A DNA stretch of 64,000 nt. It comes from Arthrobacter sp. zg-Y238 (lineage in GTDB: Bacteria > Actinomycetota > Actinomycetes > Actinomycetales > Micrococcaceae). The stretch's first letter is position 1, and every line of letters starts with the position of its first letter. Location: contig NZ_JANFLU010000016.1 in assembly GCF_024385525.1 (NCBI RefSeq), forward strand, positions 1-64,000, read 5' to 3'. Under the pieces are notes generated by a model. That model was not told the DNA's origin. It made no database searches and was given only the letters and a program-made list of their open reading frames with translations. Below, piece by piece: positions 28,917 through 37,699 of the stretch. Made by a program: the position numbers and the translations under genes.

Positions 28917-29297
28917 ATGGTGAGCATCGTCTGGTGGGAAGTCGAGACCGAAGCCCCCGAGAAGTTCATGTCGTTCCATGGCGATCTCCAAGGTTGGACG
29001 TTCGCCTCAGCGTTCGAGGATTCAGAGCTCGACGCGAGCTACTGGATCATCAGAAGTGGCGAGTCGGGAATTGGCGGTCTTCAGCGCGCAACCGAAGGAA
29101 CAGCGCCTACGGCCGGAACCCGGGTCTATTTCGAAACTGATGACCTGGAAGGCTTCCTCTCACGAGTCCGTGAGCTCGGCGGCCAAGTCGAACGAAGCAG
29201 AACTGACCTCGGCGGCGATGACCGCTGGTTCGCAACGTTCCAAGATTCATGTGGGGTGTCCTTCGGCATATGGACTGATAGAGCCCGCAACGAGTGA
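28917..29297 (+). CDS. VOC-family (glyoxalase-like) protein
   Basis: The 126-aa protein has one betaalphabetabetabeta half typical of vicinal-oxygen-chelate proteins: VSIVWWEVETEAPEKFMSFH at the start, YWIIRSGESGIGGLQ, VYFETDDLEGFLSRVRELGG and RWFATFQDSCGVSFGIW. Such proteins act as dimers in metal-dependent isomerisation, dioxygenation or resistance; the role here is unknown. Its base composition is visibly richer in A and T than its neighbours, and imperfect direct repeats bracket it, which suggests transfer or local insertion. Confidence 0.8.
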   Translation: MVSIVWWEVETEAPEKFMSFHGDLQGWTFASAFEDSELDASYWIIRSGESGIGGLQRATEGTAPTAGTRVYFETDDLEGFLSRVRELGGQVERSRTDLGGDDRWFATFQDSCGVSFGIWTDRARNE

Positions 29298-29339
29298 CAG
29301 CGCCTATCGACAGATGGTGCTTCGGGGGAGGGGAAACCG

Positions 29340-29409
29340 CAGAGCATCCCACCGTCTGGGACGGGGCAGCACTGCTGGGGCCACACCGCAACACCAGCAC
29401 CACGGGGTG
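29340..29409. repeat. Direct repeat, right copy
   Basis: Counterpart of 28752-28823. The remaining 29298-29528 interval holds this repeat, two nearby TCGCGA palindromes (29431-29450) and the GTTGCAA array. Confidence 0.65.
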
Positions 29410-29464
29410 GGACGCTGTGTTCGCGAATCTCTTCGCGAGGCCGCAACCAACTCCGGCTAACACA

Positions 29465-29527
29465 GTTGCAAAAGAAAATGAGCCCAAATGTGGTTGCAAT
29501 CTGATTTGCACACGCTTACGGTTGCAA
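29465..29527. promoter_or_regulatory. GTTGCAA operator array at satD
   Basis: GTTGCAA occurs at 29465, 29493 and 29521, exactly 28 bp apart, with a related TTTGCA at 29505. TTGCAA is its own reverse complement, so each box is a small palindrome. The last box lies between the -10 box and the start codon, well placed for autorepression. Confidence 0.6.
29517..29522 (+). promoter_or_regulatory. -10 box of satD, leaderless start
   Basis: TACGGT ends 6 nt before the satD ATG and shares bases with the third GTTGCAA box. Confidence 0.5.
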
Positions 29528-29528
29528 G

Positions 29529-30155
29529 ATGTTCGTCCTCACGATAGACCAGCGAAACAGCCAGGGCAGCAGAGACAAGGTGCCCGAACTGCTCGCTGCC
29601 CTTGCGGACCTGCCGATGCTGCTGGCCTTCGAGCGGTCGGTCGGCGACGAAATCCAAGGCGTCTGCGACTCGGCGCAGACCGCTACCGACGTCGTTCTCC
29701 GGGTCCTGAGGGACAGGGACTGGTACGTGGGAGTCGGCGTCGGCGGGGTCCATGAACCCCTGCCGTCCAGTCCCCGTGAAGCCGGGGGACCGGCTTTCGT
29801 CGCGGCCCGGAAGGCGGTGGACCGGGCCAAGAAAAGCGGCGACCGGCCGCCCATTGCGGTGGAGGGATCGCCGGGCGCACCCGAGGCAGAGGCGGTCCTG
29901 GTCCTGCTCGGCCGCCTGATCGCCGAACGTACGGACGCCGAATGGCGGATCCTGCAACACGTGGACCCCGCAAAATGGGGTTCGCAGACTGCTGCTGCCC
30001 GTAAGCTCGGCATCAGTTCCCAAGCGGTGAGCAAGGCAGCCCGGCGGGGCGGCTGGCAGGAGGAATGGGCTGCACGGCCTGCAGCAGCGGTATTGCTGGA
30101 GCGTGCCGATGACCTCGCAGGCGGAACGGGAAACAGCTCAACGAAGGACGGGTAA
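29529..30155 (+). CDS. satD: SatD-family protein with C-terminal helix-turn-helix
   Basis: The 208-aa protein matches the SatD family, known from the acid-tolerance locus of Streptococcus mutans, where its function is not settled. Residues 1-105 show FVLTIDQRNSQ (Asp7), RSVGDEIQG (Gly39-Asp40-Glu41), WYVGVGVGGV (66-74) and GGPAFVAARKAVDRAKK (86-102). This order resembles a degenerate nucleotidyl-cyclase-type fold, which is my inference. Residues 150-172 (WGSQTAAARKLGISSQAVSK) form a helix-turn-helix. The gene appears leaderless, sits under a repeated GTTGCAA array, and abuts a membrane protein gene without a gap. Confidence 0.75.
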   Translation: MFVLTIDQRNSQGSRDKVPELLAALADLPMLLAFERSVGDEIQGVCDSAQTATDVVLRVLRDRDWYVGVGVGGVHEPLPSSPREAGGPAFVAARKAVDRAKKSGDRPPIAVEGSPGAPEAEAVLVLLGRLIAERTDAEWRILQHVDPAKWGSQTAAARKLGISSQAVSKAARRGGWQEEWAARPAAAVLLERADDLAGGTGNSSTKDG

Positions 30156-30512
30156 ATGACGATTGTGTGGGTAGTAACCGGCCTCCTGGCCGCCGCGCTG
30201 CTCGGCTGGCCCGTGACCGCCGGCGTGCTGCGCCTGGCCAGCGCGGTCCAGCCCCCACCACCGCCCCCGCCACCGAATGCCGTCCTCCGCGGCGGGCTGG
30301 CCATCGGCATGCTGGAACGCCTCGCGGTGGCCGCAGCGGTCCTTGCCGACGAGCCGGTGGCGATCGCGTACGTCGTCGCAGTGAAGGGGCTCGGACGGTA
30401 CGCGGAGCTCAAGGAGACCCCGGCGGCGGCGGAGCGCTTCATCATCGGCACATTGGCCTCCATGCTGTGGGCCGTGGCGGTAGCCGTTCCCGTCCGCCTG
30501 CTCCTGCTGTAA
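30156..30512 (+). CDS. Small membrane protein partner of SatD
   Basis: The 118-aa protein has a hydrophobic N-terminal helix (3-30), a run of eight prolines (about 33-40), then two hydrophobic segments separated by the polar stretch VKGLGRYAELKETPAAAERF. I recognise the pattern GMLERLAVAAAVL...VAVKGLGRYAEL as recurring next to SatD genes in actinobacteria, but no function is known to me. The ATG follows the satD stop directly (TAAATG), so they form a two-gene unit. Confidence 0.75.
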   Translation: MTIVWVVTGLLAAALLGWPVTAGVLRLASAVQPPPPPPPPNAVLRGGLAIGMLERLAVAAAVLADEPVAIAYVVAVKGLGRYAELKETPAAAERFIIGTLASMLWAVAVAVPVRLLLL

Positions 30513-30557
30513 CCGGTCGCTGCGGTACCGCCTTCCTGCAGCGGTCCGGGCATCACG

Positions 30558-30563
30558 TAGGCT
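30558..30563 (+). promoter_or_regulatory. -10 box of the YciI gene, leaderless start
   Basis: TAGGCT ends 7 nt before the ATG at 30571. The short G-rich stretch between is too close to serve as a normal ribosome site. Confidence 0.5.
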
Positions 30564-30570
30564 TGGGGAT

Positions 30571-30861
30571 ATGAGTATTTTTGCAGTTGAGTATGTCTAC
30601 GACGCCGATTCGGCCCAGCTCCGCGACCAGCACCGTCCCGCACACCGGCAGTGGCTTCAGCAGCTGGTGGACGAGGGGCATGTCCTGTCTGCGGGCGCGT
30701 TCGTGGACGGCGCCGGAGCGCTGCTTTTGGTTGTTGCAGAGGATGAAGCCGGCCTGCTTGCCCTGCTGAAGCAGGATCCGTTCGCCGTCGTCGGCGCCAT
30801 TTCCGGCATGAAGACCACTGCCTGGAAACCCGCACTCGGCGCGTTCTCCGACCTCGCGTAG
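30571..30861 (+). CDS. YciI-family protein
   Basis: The 96-aa protein has the YciI dimeric ferredoxin-like fold: FAVEYVYDADSAQLRDQHRP, HRQWLQQLVDEGHVLSAGAF and AGLLALLKQDPFAVVGAI. The conserved His-Asp pair of the family is seen as DQHRPAHR and EDEAG. The YciI family includes small muconolactone-isomerase-like enzymes and proteins of unknown role. It stands alone before ispG. Confidence 0.88.
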   Translation: MSIFAVEYVYDADSAQLRDQHRPAHRQWLQQLVDEGHVLSAGAFVDGAGALLLVVAEDEAGLLALLKQDPFAVVGAISGMKTTAWKPALGAFSDLA

Positions 30862-30925
30862 CCCGGACGTTCTAAGCCCACAGTGATATTCGCCCGCCCC
30901 CAGCAGTCTCTGTCCGGGGCGGGGT

Positions 30926-30931
30926 GATAAT
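30926..30931 (+). promoter_or_regulatory. Likely -10 box for ispG
   Basis: GATAAT, preceded by GT (TGATAAT), is a good -10. Transcription would start near 30938, leaving a leader of about 65 nt that contains GCGCG repeats. No clear -35 is seen. Confidence 0.45.
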
Positions 30932-31001
30932 AGGAAGGGCGCGTTTCATTAGCGCGCGCTTCACAGCCTAATACCTGCCGTTTCGGCACATGGAGGACGT
31001 T

Positions 31002-32168
31002 TTGACCTCGGTCAACCTTGGAATGCCAGCTGCACCGCCGCCCACGCTTGCGCCCCGCCGCAAGACCCGCCAGATCAAAGTGGGCTCCGTTGGAGTTGGC
31101 TCGGACTCGCCGATCAGCGTTCAGTCCATGACCACCACCCCCACCACGGACATCAACGCAACCCTGCAGCAGATCGCCGAACTGACGGCGTCCGGTTGCG
31201 ACATTGTGCGTGTCGCCTGCCCCAGCGCCGACGATGCTGCCGCACTGCCGATCATCGCGAAGAAGTCCCAGATCCCCGTGATCGCCGACATCCACTTCCA
31301 GCCGAAGTATGTCTTCGCCGCGATCGACGCCGGCTGCGCAGCGGTGCGCGTGAACCCCGGAAACATCCGGAAGTTTGACGACCAGGTCAAGCAGATTGCC
31401 AATGCGGCGAAGGACGCCGGCGTCTCCATCCGCATCGGTGTCAACGCCGGTTCCCTGGACCCGCGGCTGCTGGCCAAGTACGGCAAGGCAACGCCGGAGG
31501 CGCTGGTTGAGTCCGCCGTCTGGGAAGCATCCCTCTTCGAGGAACACGACTTCCACGACTTCAAGATCTCCGTAAAGCACAATGACCCGGTAGTCATGGT
31601 GCGTGCCTACGAGCTGCTGGCCGAACGCGGCGACTGGCCGCTGCACCTGGGCGTGACCGAAGCCGGTCCGGCCTTCCAGGGCACCATCAAGTCCGCTACC
31701 GCTTTCGGGGCGTTGCTGTCCAAGGGCATCGGCGACACCATCCGCGTGTCCCTCTCCGCTCCTCCGGTAGAGGAGATCAAGGTTGGAAACCAGATCCTGC
31801 AGTCGCTGAACCTGCGGCCCCGCAAGCTTGAGATTGTTTCCTGCCCGTCCTGCGGCCGCGCCCAGGTGGACGTCTACACGCTCGCCGAGCAGGTCACCGC
31901 AGGCCTTGAAGGCATGACCATCCCGCTGCGCGTTGCCGTGATGGGCTGCGTAGTAAACGGACCCGGTGAAGCGCGTGAAGCGGACCTGGGTGTAGCCTCC
32001 GGTAACGGCAAGGGCCAGATCTTTGTCAAGGGTGAGGTCATCAAGACCGTACCCGAAGACCAGATTGTGGAGACCCTCATCGAAGAAGCGATGAGGATCG
32101 CAGAAGATATGGGAGAACCCGATGGCGAGGATGCTGGGACGGGTGGCCCCATGGTTACCGTCAGCTAA
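31002..32168 (+). CDS. ispG: 4-hydroxy-3-methylbut-2-en-1-yl diphosphate synthase
   Basis: IspG (GcpE) is the [4Fe-4S] enzyme that opens methylerythritol cyclodiphosphate in the non-mevalonate isoprenoid pathway. The 388-aa protein keeps [42 protein letters not shown], the iron-sulfur cysteines in [12 protein letters not shown] and [15 protein letters not shown], and [15 protein letters not shown] 31002 was preferred to ATG 30990 because GGAGG (30992-30996) lies 5 nt before it and inside the longer reading. In relatives dxr, rseP and ispG are adjacent; here about 3.2 kb intervene. Confidence 0.95.
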   Translation: MTSVNLGMPAAPPPTLAPRRKTRQIKVGSVGVGSDSPISVQSMTTTPTTDINATLQQIAELTASGCDIVRVACPSADDAAALPIIAKKSQIPVIADIHFQPKYVFAAIDAGCAAVRVNPGNIRKFDDQVKQIANAAKDAGVSIRIGVNAGSLDPRLLAKYGKATPEALVESAVWEASLFEEHDFHDFKISVKHNDPVVMVRAYELLAERGDWPLHLGVTEAGPAFQGTIKSATAFGALLSKGIGDTIRVSLSAPPVEEIKVGNQILQSLNLRPRKLEIVSCPSCGRAQVDVYTLAEQVTAGLEGMTIPLRVAVMGCVVNGPGEAREADLGVASGNGKGQIFVKGEVIKTVPEDQIVETLIEEAMRIAEDMGEPDGEDAGTGGPMVTVS

Positions 32169-33027
32169 GCACGATATCCGCAGCGCCTCGTCGAGCGCGG
32201 CGCTGCGGATCCTGCGCGACGACGACACCGTTGCACTGTGGGATCTGGCCGCCGCTGACCCGGTGGCCAACATCTTTATGCTTTCCCATCTGGAGACGGC
32301 CCGGACGGCAGCACCCACCTCGGCAGGCGGACGGATTGTGGGAGTGTTCGACGGCGGCACGCTGATCGGTGCCTGCTGGTCCGGTGTGAACGTGGTGCCC
32401 GTTGGTCTGGACGCCGATACCGGCCCCGAGGTCGGACAGTATCTGGCCAGGTCGCGGAACCGGTTTTCGTCCATTTTCGGTCCCTCCGAGGCCGTACTCT
32501 CCCTCTGGTCCGAACTTCGGAACGTTTCCCCGCGGCCGTTCGACGTCCGTCCGGAGCAGCCCCTGCTGCAGATTGCCGAGTCCTCCGACGTCGTTGCGGC
32601 GCCGGGGCTGCGTCCTGCACGCCTTGACGAGCTTGATGTGCTGCTCCCCGCCTGCACGGCCATGTTCGAGGAGGAAGTAGGCTACTCGCCGGTCGCCAAC
32701 GGGGACCGGCACTATCGGCAGCGGGTCAAGGGCCTGATTGAACGACGTCAGTCGCTGGTGGACTTCGACGCCGCCGGCCGGGTGGTGTTCAAGGCCGAGC
32801 TCGGTACGGTCTCCAGACAGGCCGTACAGGTGCAGGGTGTCTGGATGAATCCGGAATACCGTGGACAGGGGCTGAGCCGGTCCTACATGTCCGCCGTCGT
32901 TGACGCCGCGCTGGAAGTTGCCCCGGTTGTCAGCCTGTACGTGAACTCCTATAACGTCCCCGCGCGGGCCACCTATGAGGCCGTCGGCTTCGACCAGGTG
33001 GGTACCTTCGCCACCATCCTGTTCTAA
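32122..33027 (+). CDS. GNAT acetyltransferase with DUF4081 domain
   Basis: The 301-aa protein has a DUF4081-type N-terminal half ([36 protein letters not shown]) and a GNAT half near the C-terminus with [20 protein letters not shown] and [20 protein letters not shown]. The substrate is unknown. ATG 32122 with GGGAGA 5 nt upstream. The start lies inside ispG, overlapping it by 47 bp, a conserved ispG-GNAT pairing in this group that suggests co-expression. Confidence 0.9.
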   Translation: MARMLGRVAPWLPSAKHDIRSASSSAALRILRDDDTVALWDLAAADPVANIFMLSHLETARTAAPTSAGGRIVGVFDGGTLIGACWSGVNVVPVGLDADTGPEVGQYLARSRNRFSSIFGPSEAVLSLWSELRNVSPRPFDVRPEQPLLQIAESSDVVAAPGLRPARLDELDVLLPACTAMFEEEVGYSPVANGDRHYRQRVKGLIERRQSLVDFDAAGRVVFKAELGTVSRQAVQVQGVWMNPEYRGQGLSRSYMSAVVDAALEVAPVVSLYVNSYNVPARATYEAVGFDQVGTFATILF

Positions 33028-33209
33028 CCGGGCCCCTGCCCCTGGCCGGCCCGTTCGATGCGGTGTTCCGGATGCCGTAGGCTCTGGGCACGCACTCAGG
33101 CACGGGGGAGCAGGTGCAATACGTCTGGCAGCATGTCTGCCACCCGTCCCGTTGCGAAGGCGCGGGCAGGGACCCTGTCCGCCGACGACGATGTTGGGGG
33201 ATCAAGAAA

Positions 33210-34064
33210 ATGGTTGCTTTCACCGCAAAGACCACGAGAGCCGCAGTCCGGAACACCGGATCCCGCTGGGCAGGAGCCGCAGGTGCCGGTCTGGCACTGG
33301 CCTTGGTCCTGACCGGCTGCGGGGGAGGCGATGAGCCTGCCGTCCGGGTCGATGGCTCGGCCGCCACCGCAAGCGAGAAGCCGTCACCGTCGCCTTCGAA
33401 ACCCGCCAAGCCAGCCAAATCAGCGAAGGCGTCCCCGTCAGCCACCTCCCCTGCGTCCAAAGGGGCCGACGGAAACGGCGCAGGAGCACTCAGCGGCGAG
33501 GAGTTGGCCGCCGTCCTGAGCGAGCTGAACACGGACCTGGACATCGGCGGCACCGTGGTGGAAGAAGCACAGCTGAAGCAGTCCACTGCGCAGGGTATGG
33601 ATGCACTGCAGGACGTCGAGTACACACCCTGCAACCCGACCGAGGGCACCGACCCCATGAAGGCTGTCAGCGAGGCAAGCATGGGTGCCTTGGCTATCGA
33701 TGGCAACGCCCCGGGCATGCCGGACACGATCTCCGTCCTGAGCTGGGCCAGCGAAGCGCCCGTCGCGGAGGAAATCGAGGTAAGCAGGCGTCAGCTCGAA
33801 TCCTGCCCGGAGTTCAGCCTGACCGCCAACGGGCAGACGGTTTCCTCGGTTACCGAAGCCGTGGACATGCCCGCGATCGGAGATGCATCACAGGCCTACG
33901 TCACCCGTCAGACCGCGAACGGCACCACTCAGACGTCAGTGGTACTGACAGCCTGGTCCGGCACAAACTCGGTCCAGATCACCCTCCACGAGGCCGACCC
34001 CCAGGAAAGCGTTCGTTACGTTACTCCGATCCTCGAAGAGGTATTGGACCGTGTCGAGGGCTAG
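33210..34064 (+). CDS. Lipoprotein with PknH-like sensor fold (paralogue 1)
   Basis: The 284-aa product has a signal sequence with lipobox LVLTGC (Cys about residue 34), a Ser/Pro/Ala/Lys-rich spacer (about 45-85), then a globular part with GEELAAVLSELNTDLDIGG, VEYTPCNPTEGTD, RRQLESCPEFSLTANGQTVS and VTPILEEVLDRVEG. The layout resembles secreted PknH-C-like sensor domains of actinobacteria, though I would not claim the family firmly. It matches the next gene in layout and in the paired Cys residues. ATG 33210 with GGGGGA upstream. Secreted and membrane-anchored by inference. Confidence 0.7.
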   Translation: MVAFTAKTTRAAVRNTGSRWAGAAGAGLALALVLTGCGGGDEPAVRVDGSAATASEKPSPSPSKPAKPAKSAKASPSATSPASKGADGNGAGALSGEELAAVLSELNTDLDIGGTVVEEAQLKQSTAQGMDALQDVEYTPCNPTEGTDPMKAVSEASMGALAIDGNAPGMPDTISVLSWASEAPVAEEIEVSRRQLESCPEFSLTANGQTVSSVTEAVDMPAIGDASQAYVTRQTANGTTQTSVVLTAWSGTNSVQITLHEADPQESVRYVTPILEEVLDRVEG

Positions 34065-34204
34065 CGCCGATTTAGGGTGAGCCGTGTCACGTGGTTAGGA
34101 TTCTCAGTGGACTTCCTATCCGGAAGTCATGGCACCAATGTCGGCAGCAAAACAAAGAACTGCTGCCGGATTGCGGCCGGAGAAACATCCAAATTGGGGG
34201 AAAA

Positions 34205-34936
34205 GTGAAGAAAAGCATTAAGGCCGGCGCCCTGCTCGTGGCCGGCGTCTTTGTACTTTCGGGCTGCGGCAGCTCTGAGGGATCGTCGGATTCCGGATCG
34301 GCTGAGACCAAGTCGGCATCAGCGAAGCCCACGCCCACCACGCAGGCGGTCGGGGAGAAGCAATACACGGCGGATGAGCTGGAAGAGGCACTCGCTGCGG
34401 TCATGAAGGACAAGAATCTGGACGGCCCGCTCGGCAATGATGAGACGGTGCGCCCGGAAATGATGAACGCCGTTGATCCCCTGGAGGGCATCACCATAGC
34501 GCCGGCGTCCTGTGACGTGCTGGCCTCGACGAACATCAACAAGGTGCTGGACAACGCCTATATTGCAGTCCTGCTGCTCAACGAGACGGATTCACTGACA
34601 GTCGTCAGCCACTCCGACCCCGCTGTCCTGGAAAAGCAGGTCGAGGACAACGACTCGCTGCTGGGCGAATGCGCCCAGTACACCATGGAAGGTCCGGGAG
34701 GGCAGGCCACGGTGATCAATAAAGGCATCGAGGCTTCGACAGACGCGGATACCACCCAGGCCTTCCACTCGATCACGTCCAACGGAACCGTCGAGGAAGG
34801 CATCACCCAGGTTGCAGGCGCCAGCGGCACCACGAATATCGCAGCCCGGTTCGTAAATTCTGCCGATCCCGAGGCTTCCGTAGCGGAGGCCGAGGAGCTC
34901 ATCGACGCGGTGTACGCCGAGCTGGAAAAGCAGTAA
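34205..34936 (+). CDS. Lipoprotein with PknH-like sensor fold (paralogue 2)
   Basis: The 243-aa product has lipobox FVLSGC near residue 20, a short polar linker, then [58 protein letters not shown] and [15 protein letters not shown]. The order of motifs and the two cysteines parallel those of the preceding lipoprotein, so the pair is an old tandem duplication. GTG 34205 with TTGGGGG upstream; TAGGAT at 34096-34101 may be its own -10. A strong GC-rich hairpin follows. Function unknown. Confidence 0.7.
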   Translation: MKKSIKAGALLVAGVFVLSGCGSSEGSSDSGSAETKSASAKPTPTTQAVGEKQYTADELEEALAAVMKDKNLDGPLGNDETVRPEMMNAVDPLEGITIAPASCDVLASTNINKVLDNAYIAVLLLNETDSLTVVSHSDPAVLEKQVEDNDSLLGECAQYTMEGPGGQATVINKGIEASTDADTTQAFHSITSNGTVEEGITQVAGASGTTNIAARFVNSADPEASVAEAEELIDAVYAELEKQ

Positions 34937-34955
34937 CCCCCGCCTCACCCGATAC

Positions 34956-34994
34956 CGGCGGGGCCGGATCTGCACTGCAGGTCCGGCCCCGCCG
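34956..34994 (+). terminator. Hairpin after the lipoprotein pair
   Basis: CGGCGGGGCCGGA (34956-34968) pairs perfectly with TCCGGCCCCGCCG (34982-34994); the loop region also contains CTGCA/TGCAG. There is no T-run, so it may be a GC-rich L-shaped terminator. Confidence 0.55.
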
Positions 34995-35062
34995 TCGTCG
35001 TACGCCTGTCCGGCATCGACAGCCGGGCGCGTTAGATTAGTAGGGCATACATTCTTGAGAGA

Positions 35063-35080
35063 TGCAGCCGACTGGCTGCA
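35063..35080 (+). promoter_or_regulatory. Leader hairpin of proS
   Basis: TGCAGCC and GGCTGCA form a perfect 7-bp stem with loop GACT, 16 nt before the proS start. A -10-like TAGATT lies at 35033-35038. No T-box features are seen. Confidence 0.45.
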
Positions 35081-35096
35081 GAAACGGATTCCCAGC

Positions 35097-36896
35097 GTGG
35101 TCCTTCGACTTTCCACCCTTTTCCTGCGCACCCTGCGCGAAGACCCGGCCGACGCCGACGTCGCCAGCCACCGGCTCCTGGTCCGTGCCGGCTACATCCG
35201 CCGTGCCGCGCCGGGCATCTACTCCTGGCTGCCGCTGGGCCTGCGGGTGCTGGGCAAGGTCGAGAACATCATCCGTGAGGAAATGGCCGCCATCGGCGCC
35301 CAGGAAGTGCACTTCCCCGCGCTGCTGCCGCGCGAGCCGTACGAGACCTCCAACCGCTGGACGGAATACGGCGAGAACCTGTTCCGGCTGCAGGACCGTA
35401 AGGGCGCGGACTACCTGCTGGCACCGACCCACGAGGAGATGTTCACCCTCCTGGTCAAGGACCTCTACAACTCCTACAAGGACCTCCCGGTGTCCCTGTT
35501 CCAGATCCAGACCAAGTACCGCGACGAGGCACGGCCGCGCGCCGGCCTGCTCCGCGGCCGCGAGTTCATCATGAAGGACTCCTACTCCTTCGACATGGAT
35601 GACGAGGGTCTGGACGCCAGCTACCAGGCGCACCGCGAGGCCTACCTGCGGATCTTCGAGCGCCTGGGCTTGGAAATCGTCGTCGTCTCGGCTGTCTCCG
35701 GCGCCATGGGCGGGTCCAAGAGCGAGGAGTTCCTGCACCCGATGGCCGTGGGTGAAGACACCTATGTGCGCTCGGCCGGCGGCTACGCTGCCAACGTCGA
35801 AGCCGTCACCACCGTGGTTCCCGCGGACATCGACTACACCGGCGCGCCGGAAGCCCGCGTGGTGGACACTCCCGACACCCCCACCATTGAAACCCTCGTG
35901 AACGACGTCAACGCCCGCTTCCCGAGGGAAGCAGGCGAATGGACTGCTGCAGACACCCTGAAGAACGTGGTCCTGGCCGTCACCCTGCCCACCGGGGAAC
36001 GCCGCATCGTAGTTGTCGGCGTTCCGGGCGACCGCGCCGTCGACCTCAAGCGCATTGAAGCCAACATCAGCTCCCACGTGGGAATGGGCGGCGAACTGGC
36101 CGTCGACGCCGCCACGGACGAAGACCTCAAAAAGCACCCCGGCCTGGTCAAGGGCTACATCGGTCCGGGCCTCAGCACGGCCGAGCCGGTGCTGGGCACT
36201 GAATCCGCCACCGGCCTGCTGTACCTCGTGGATCCCCGCGTGGTCACCGGCACCAGCTGGATCACCGGCGCCAACGAGTCCGGCAAGCACGTCATCGGCC
36301 TGGTCGCCGGCCGCGATTTCACCTGGGACGGCACCATTGAGGCCGTTGAGGTGCGCGAAGGCGACGAGGCTCCGGACGGCTCGGGCCCGCTCGAAGCGGC
36401 CCGCGGCATCGAAATGGGCCACATCTTCCAGCTCGGCCGCAAGTATGCGGACGCCCTGGGCCTGAAGGTCCTGGACCGCAACGGCAAGCTCGCCACCGTG
36501 ACCATGGGTTCCTACGGCGTCGGCGTCACCCGCGCGGTGGCCGCCCTCGCCGAATCACACCACGACGACAAGGGGATCATCTGGCCCCGCGCCGTGGCCC
36601 CGGCCGACGTCCACGTGGTTGCCACCGGCCGCGGCACCGAGATTTTCGACGCCGCCGCCCAGCTCTCCGAAGAGCTCGAGGCTGCGGGACTGGAAGTCAT
36701 CTATGACGACCGCCCCAAGGTGTCCCCGGGCGTGAAGTTCGGCGACGCCGAACTGATCGGCGTCCCGACCATCCTGGTGGTTGGCCGCGGCCTGGCGGAC
36801 GGCGTCGTGGAAATCAAGGACCGTGCCACGGGCAACGCCGAGAACGTGCCTGTTGCCGAAGCGGTGGAGTACGTGCGCCGCGCAGCCGGGCTCTAA
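35097..36896 (+). CDS. proS: Prolyl-tRNA synthetase
   Basis: ProRS charges tRNA-Pro. The 599-aa protein is the bacterial form with an inserted editing domain (about 220-400). Class II motifs are clear: motif 1 in [20 protein letters not shown], motif 2 in [20 protein letters not shown], motif 3 in [17 protein letters not shown]. The C-terminal anticodon domain contains [23 protein letters not shown] 35097 (start [15 protein letters not shown]) fits the usual family N-terminus; a TTG at 35055 would add residues encoded by the leader hairpin. No strong ribosome site is visible. Confidence 0.95.
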   Translation: MVLRLSTLFLRTLREDPADADVASHRLLVRAGYIRRAAPGIYSWLPLGLRVLGKVENIIREEMAAIGAQEVHFPALLPREPYETSNRWTEYGENLFRLQDRKGADYLLAPTHEEMFTLLVKDLYNSYKDLPVSLFQIQTKYRDEARPRAGLLRGREFIMKDSYSFDMDDEGLDASYQAHREAYLRIFERLGLEIVVVSAVSGAMGGSKSEEFLHPMAVGEDTYVRSAGGYAANVEAVTTVVPADIDYTGAPEARVVDTPDTPTIETLVNDVNARFPREAGEWTAADTLKNVVLAVTLPTGERRIVVVGVPGDRAVDLKRIEANISSHVGMGGELAVDAATDEDLKKHPGLVKGYIGPGLSTAEPVLGTESATGLLYLVDPRVVTGTSWITGANESGKHVIGLVAGRDFTWDGTIEAVEVREGDEAPDGSGPLEAARGIEMGHIFQLGRKYADALGLKVLDRNGKLATVTMGSYGVGVTRAVAALAESHHDDKGIIWPRAVAPADVHVVATGRGTEIFDAAAQLSEELEAAGLEVIYDDRPKVSPGVKFGDAELIGVPTILVVGRGLADGVVEIKDRATGNAENVPVAEAVEYVRRAAGL

Positions 36897-36901
36897 CCTC
36901 A

Positions 36902-37699
36902 GTGGTCTCCGGTCTCGAGGAGGTCACGCTTGCCACCATTGCGCTTGTGGTGGTGGCAGGCCTGGCCGCCGGCTGGGTGGATGCAGTGGTGGGCGGCGGC
37001 GGGCTGATCCAGCTTCCGGCGCTCCTCCTCGTACCGGGGATCAGCCCGGTCCAGGCCTTGGCGACCAACAAGTTGGGCTCCATTTTCGGCACCACCACCA
37101 GTGCCGTGACCTATTACCGGCGCGCCCATCCGGATCTTCGGACGGCGTTGCCGATGGCGGGCATCGCCTTGGCCGGGAGCTTCGGCGGGGCCATCCTGGC
37201 GGCCTCGCTTCCGTCGTCGGTCTTCAAGCCCATCATCGTGGTGGCCCTTGTTGCGGTGGCTGTGTTCACCGCCACCAAGCCCACCGTGGGCGAGCTGACG
37301 AAGCTGCGCCACACCGGCCGCCGGCACTACGGCACCGCGGCCGGCATAGGACTGGTGGTCGGCTTCTACGACGGACTGATCGGCCCGGGGACCGGCTCAT
37401 TCCTGATCATTGCCATGGTCACCCTGCTCGGGTACAACTTCCTCGCCGCCAGCGCCAAGGCCAAGATCGTGAACATGGCCACCAACCTAGGAGCGCTGGC
37501 GTTTTTCCTGCCGAACGGATCGGTGTTGTGGGGGCTGGGACTGGTGCTCGGCTTCGCCAACATGATCGGCGGCTATCTCGGTGCGCGGATGGCGGTAAAG
37601 CAGGGCAGCAAGTTCGTCCGGATAGTTTTCCTGGTGGTCGTTGCCGCCCTGATCGTCAAGCTTGGCCACGACGTCTGGGTGGAGAACATCCGCGGCTAG
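36902..37699 (+). CDS. TauE/SafE-family permease
   Basis: The 265-aa membrane protein has about eight hydrophobic segments. It carries the family marks AGWVDAVVGGGGLIQLP and GISPVQALATNKLGSIFG in the first half and GFYDGLIGPGTGSFL with AKIVNMATNLGALA in the second, the internal duplication of this family. Members export or import sulfonates, sulfite or organic acids; the substrate is unknown. GTG start 5 bp after proS, so probably co-transcribed. Its stop shares CTAG with the convergent kinase gene. Confidence 0.9.
   Translation: MVSGLEEVTLATIALVVVAGLAAGWVDAVVGGGGLIQLPALLLVPGISPVQALATNKLGSIFGTTTSAVTYYRRAHPDLRTALPMAGIALAGSFGGAILAASLPSSVFKPIIVVALVAVAVFTATKPTVGELTKLRHTGRRHYGTAAGIGLVVGFYDGLIGPGTGSFLIIAMVTLLGYNFLAASAKAKIVNMATNLGALAFFLPNGSVLWGLGLVLGFANMIGGYLGARMAVKQGSKFVRIVFLVVVAALIVKLGHDVWVENIRG

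Noticed and set aside
35033-35096. T-box in front of proS.
   Set aside because: Only a 7-bp hairpin is seen; the T-box sequence and antiterminator are missing and the leader is too short.
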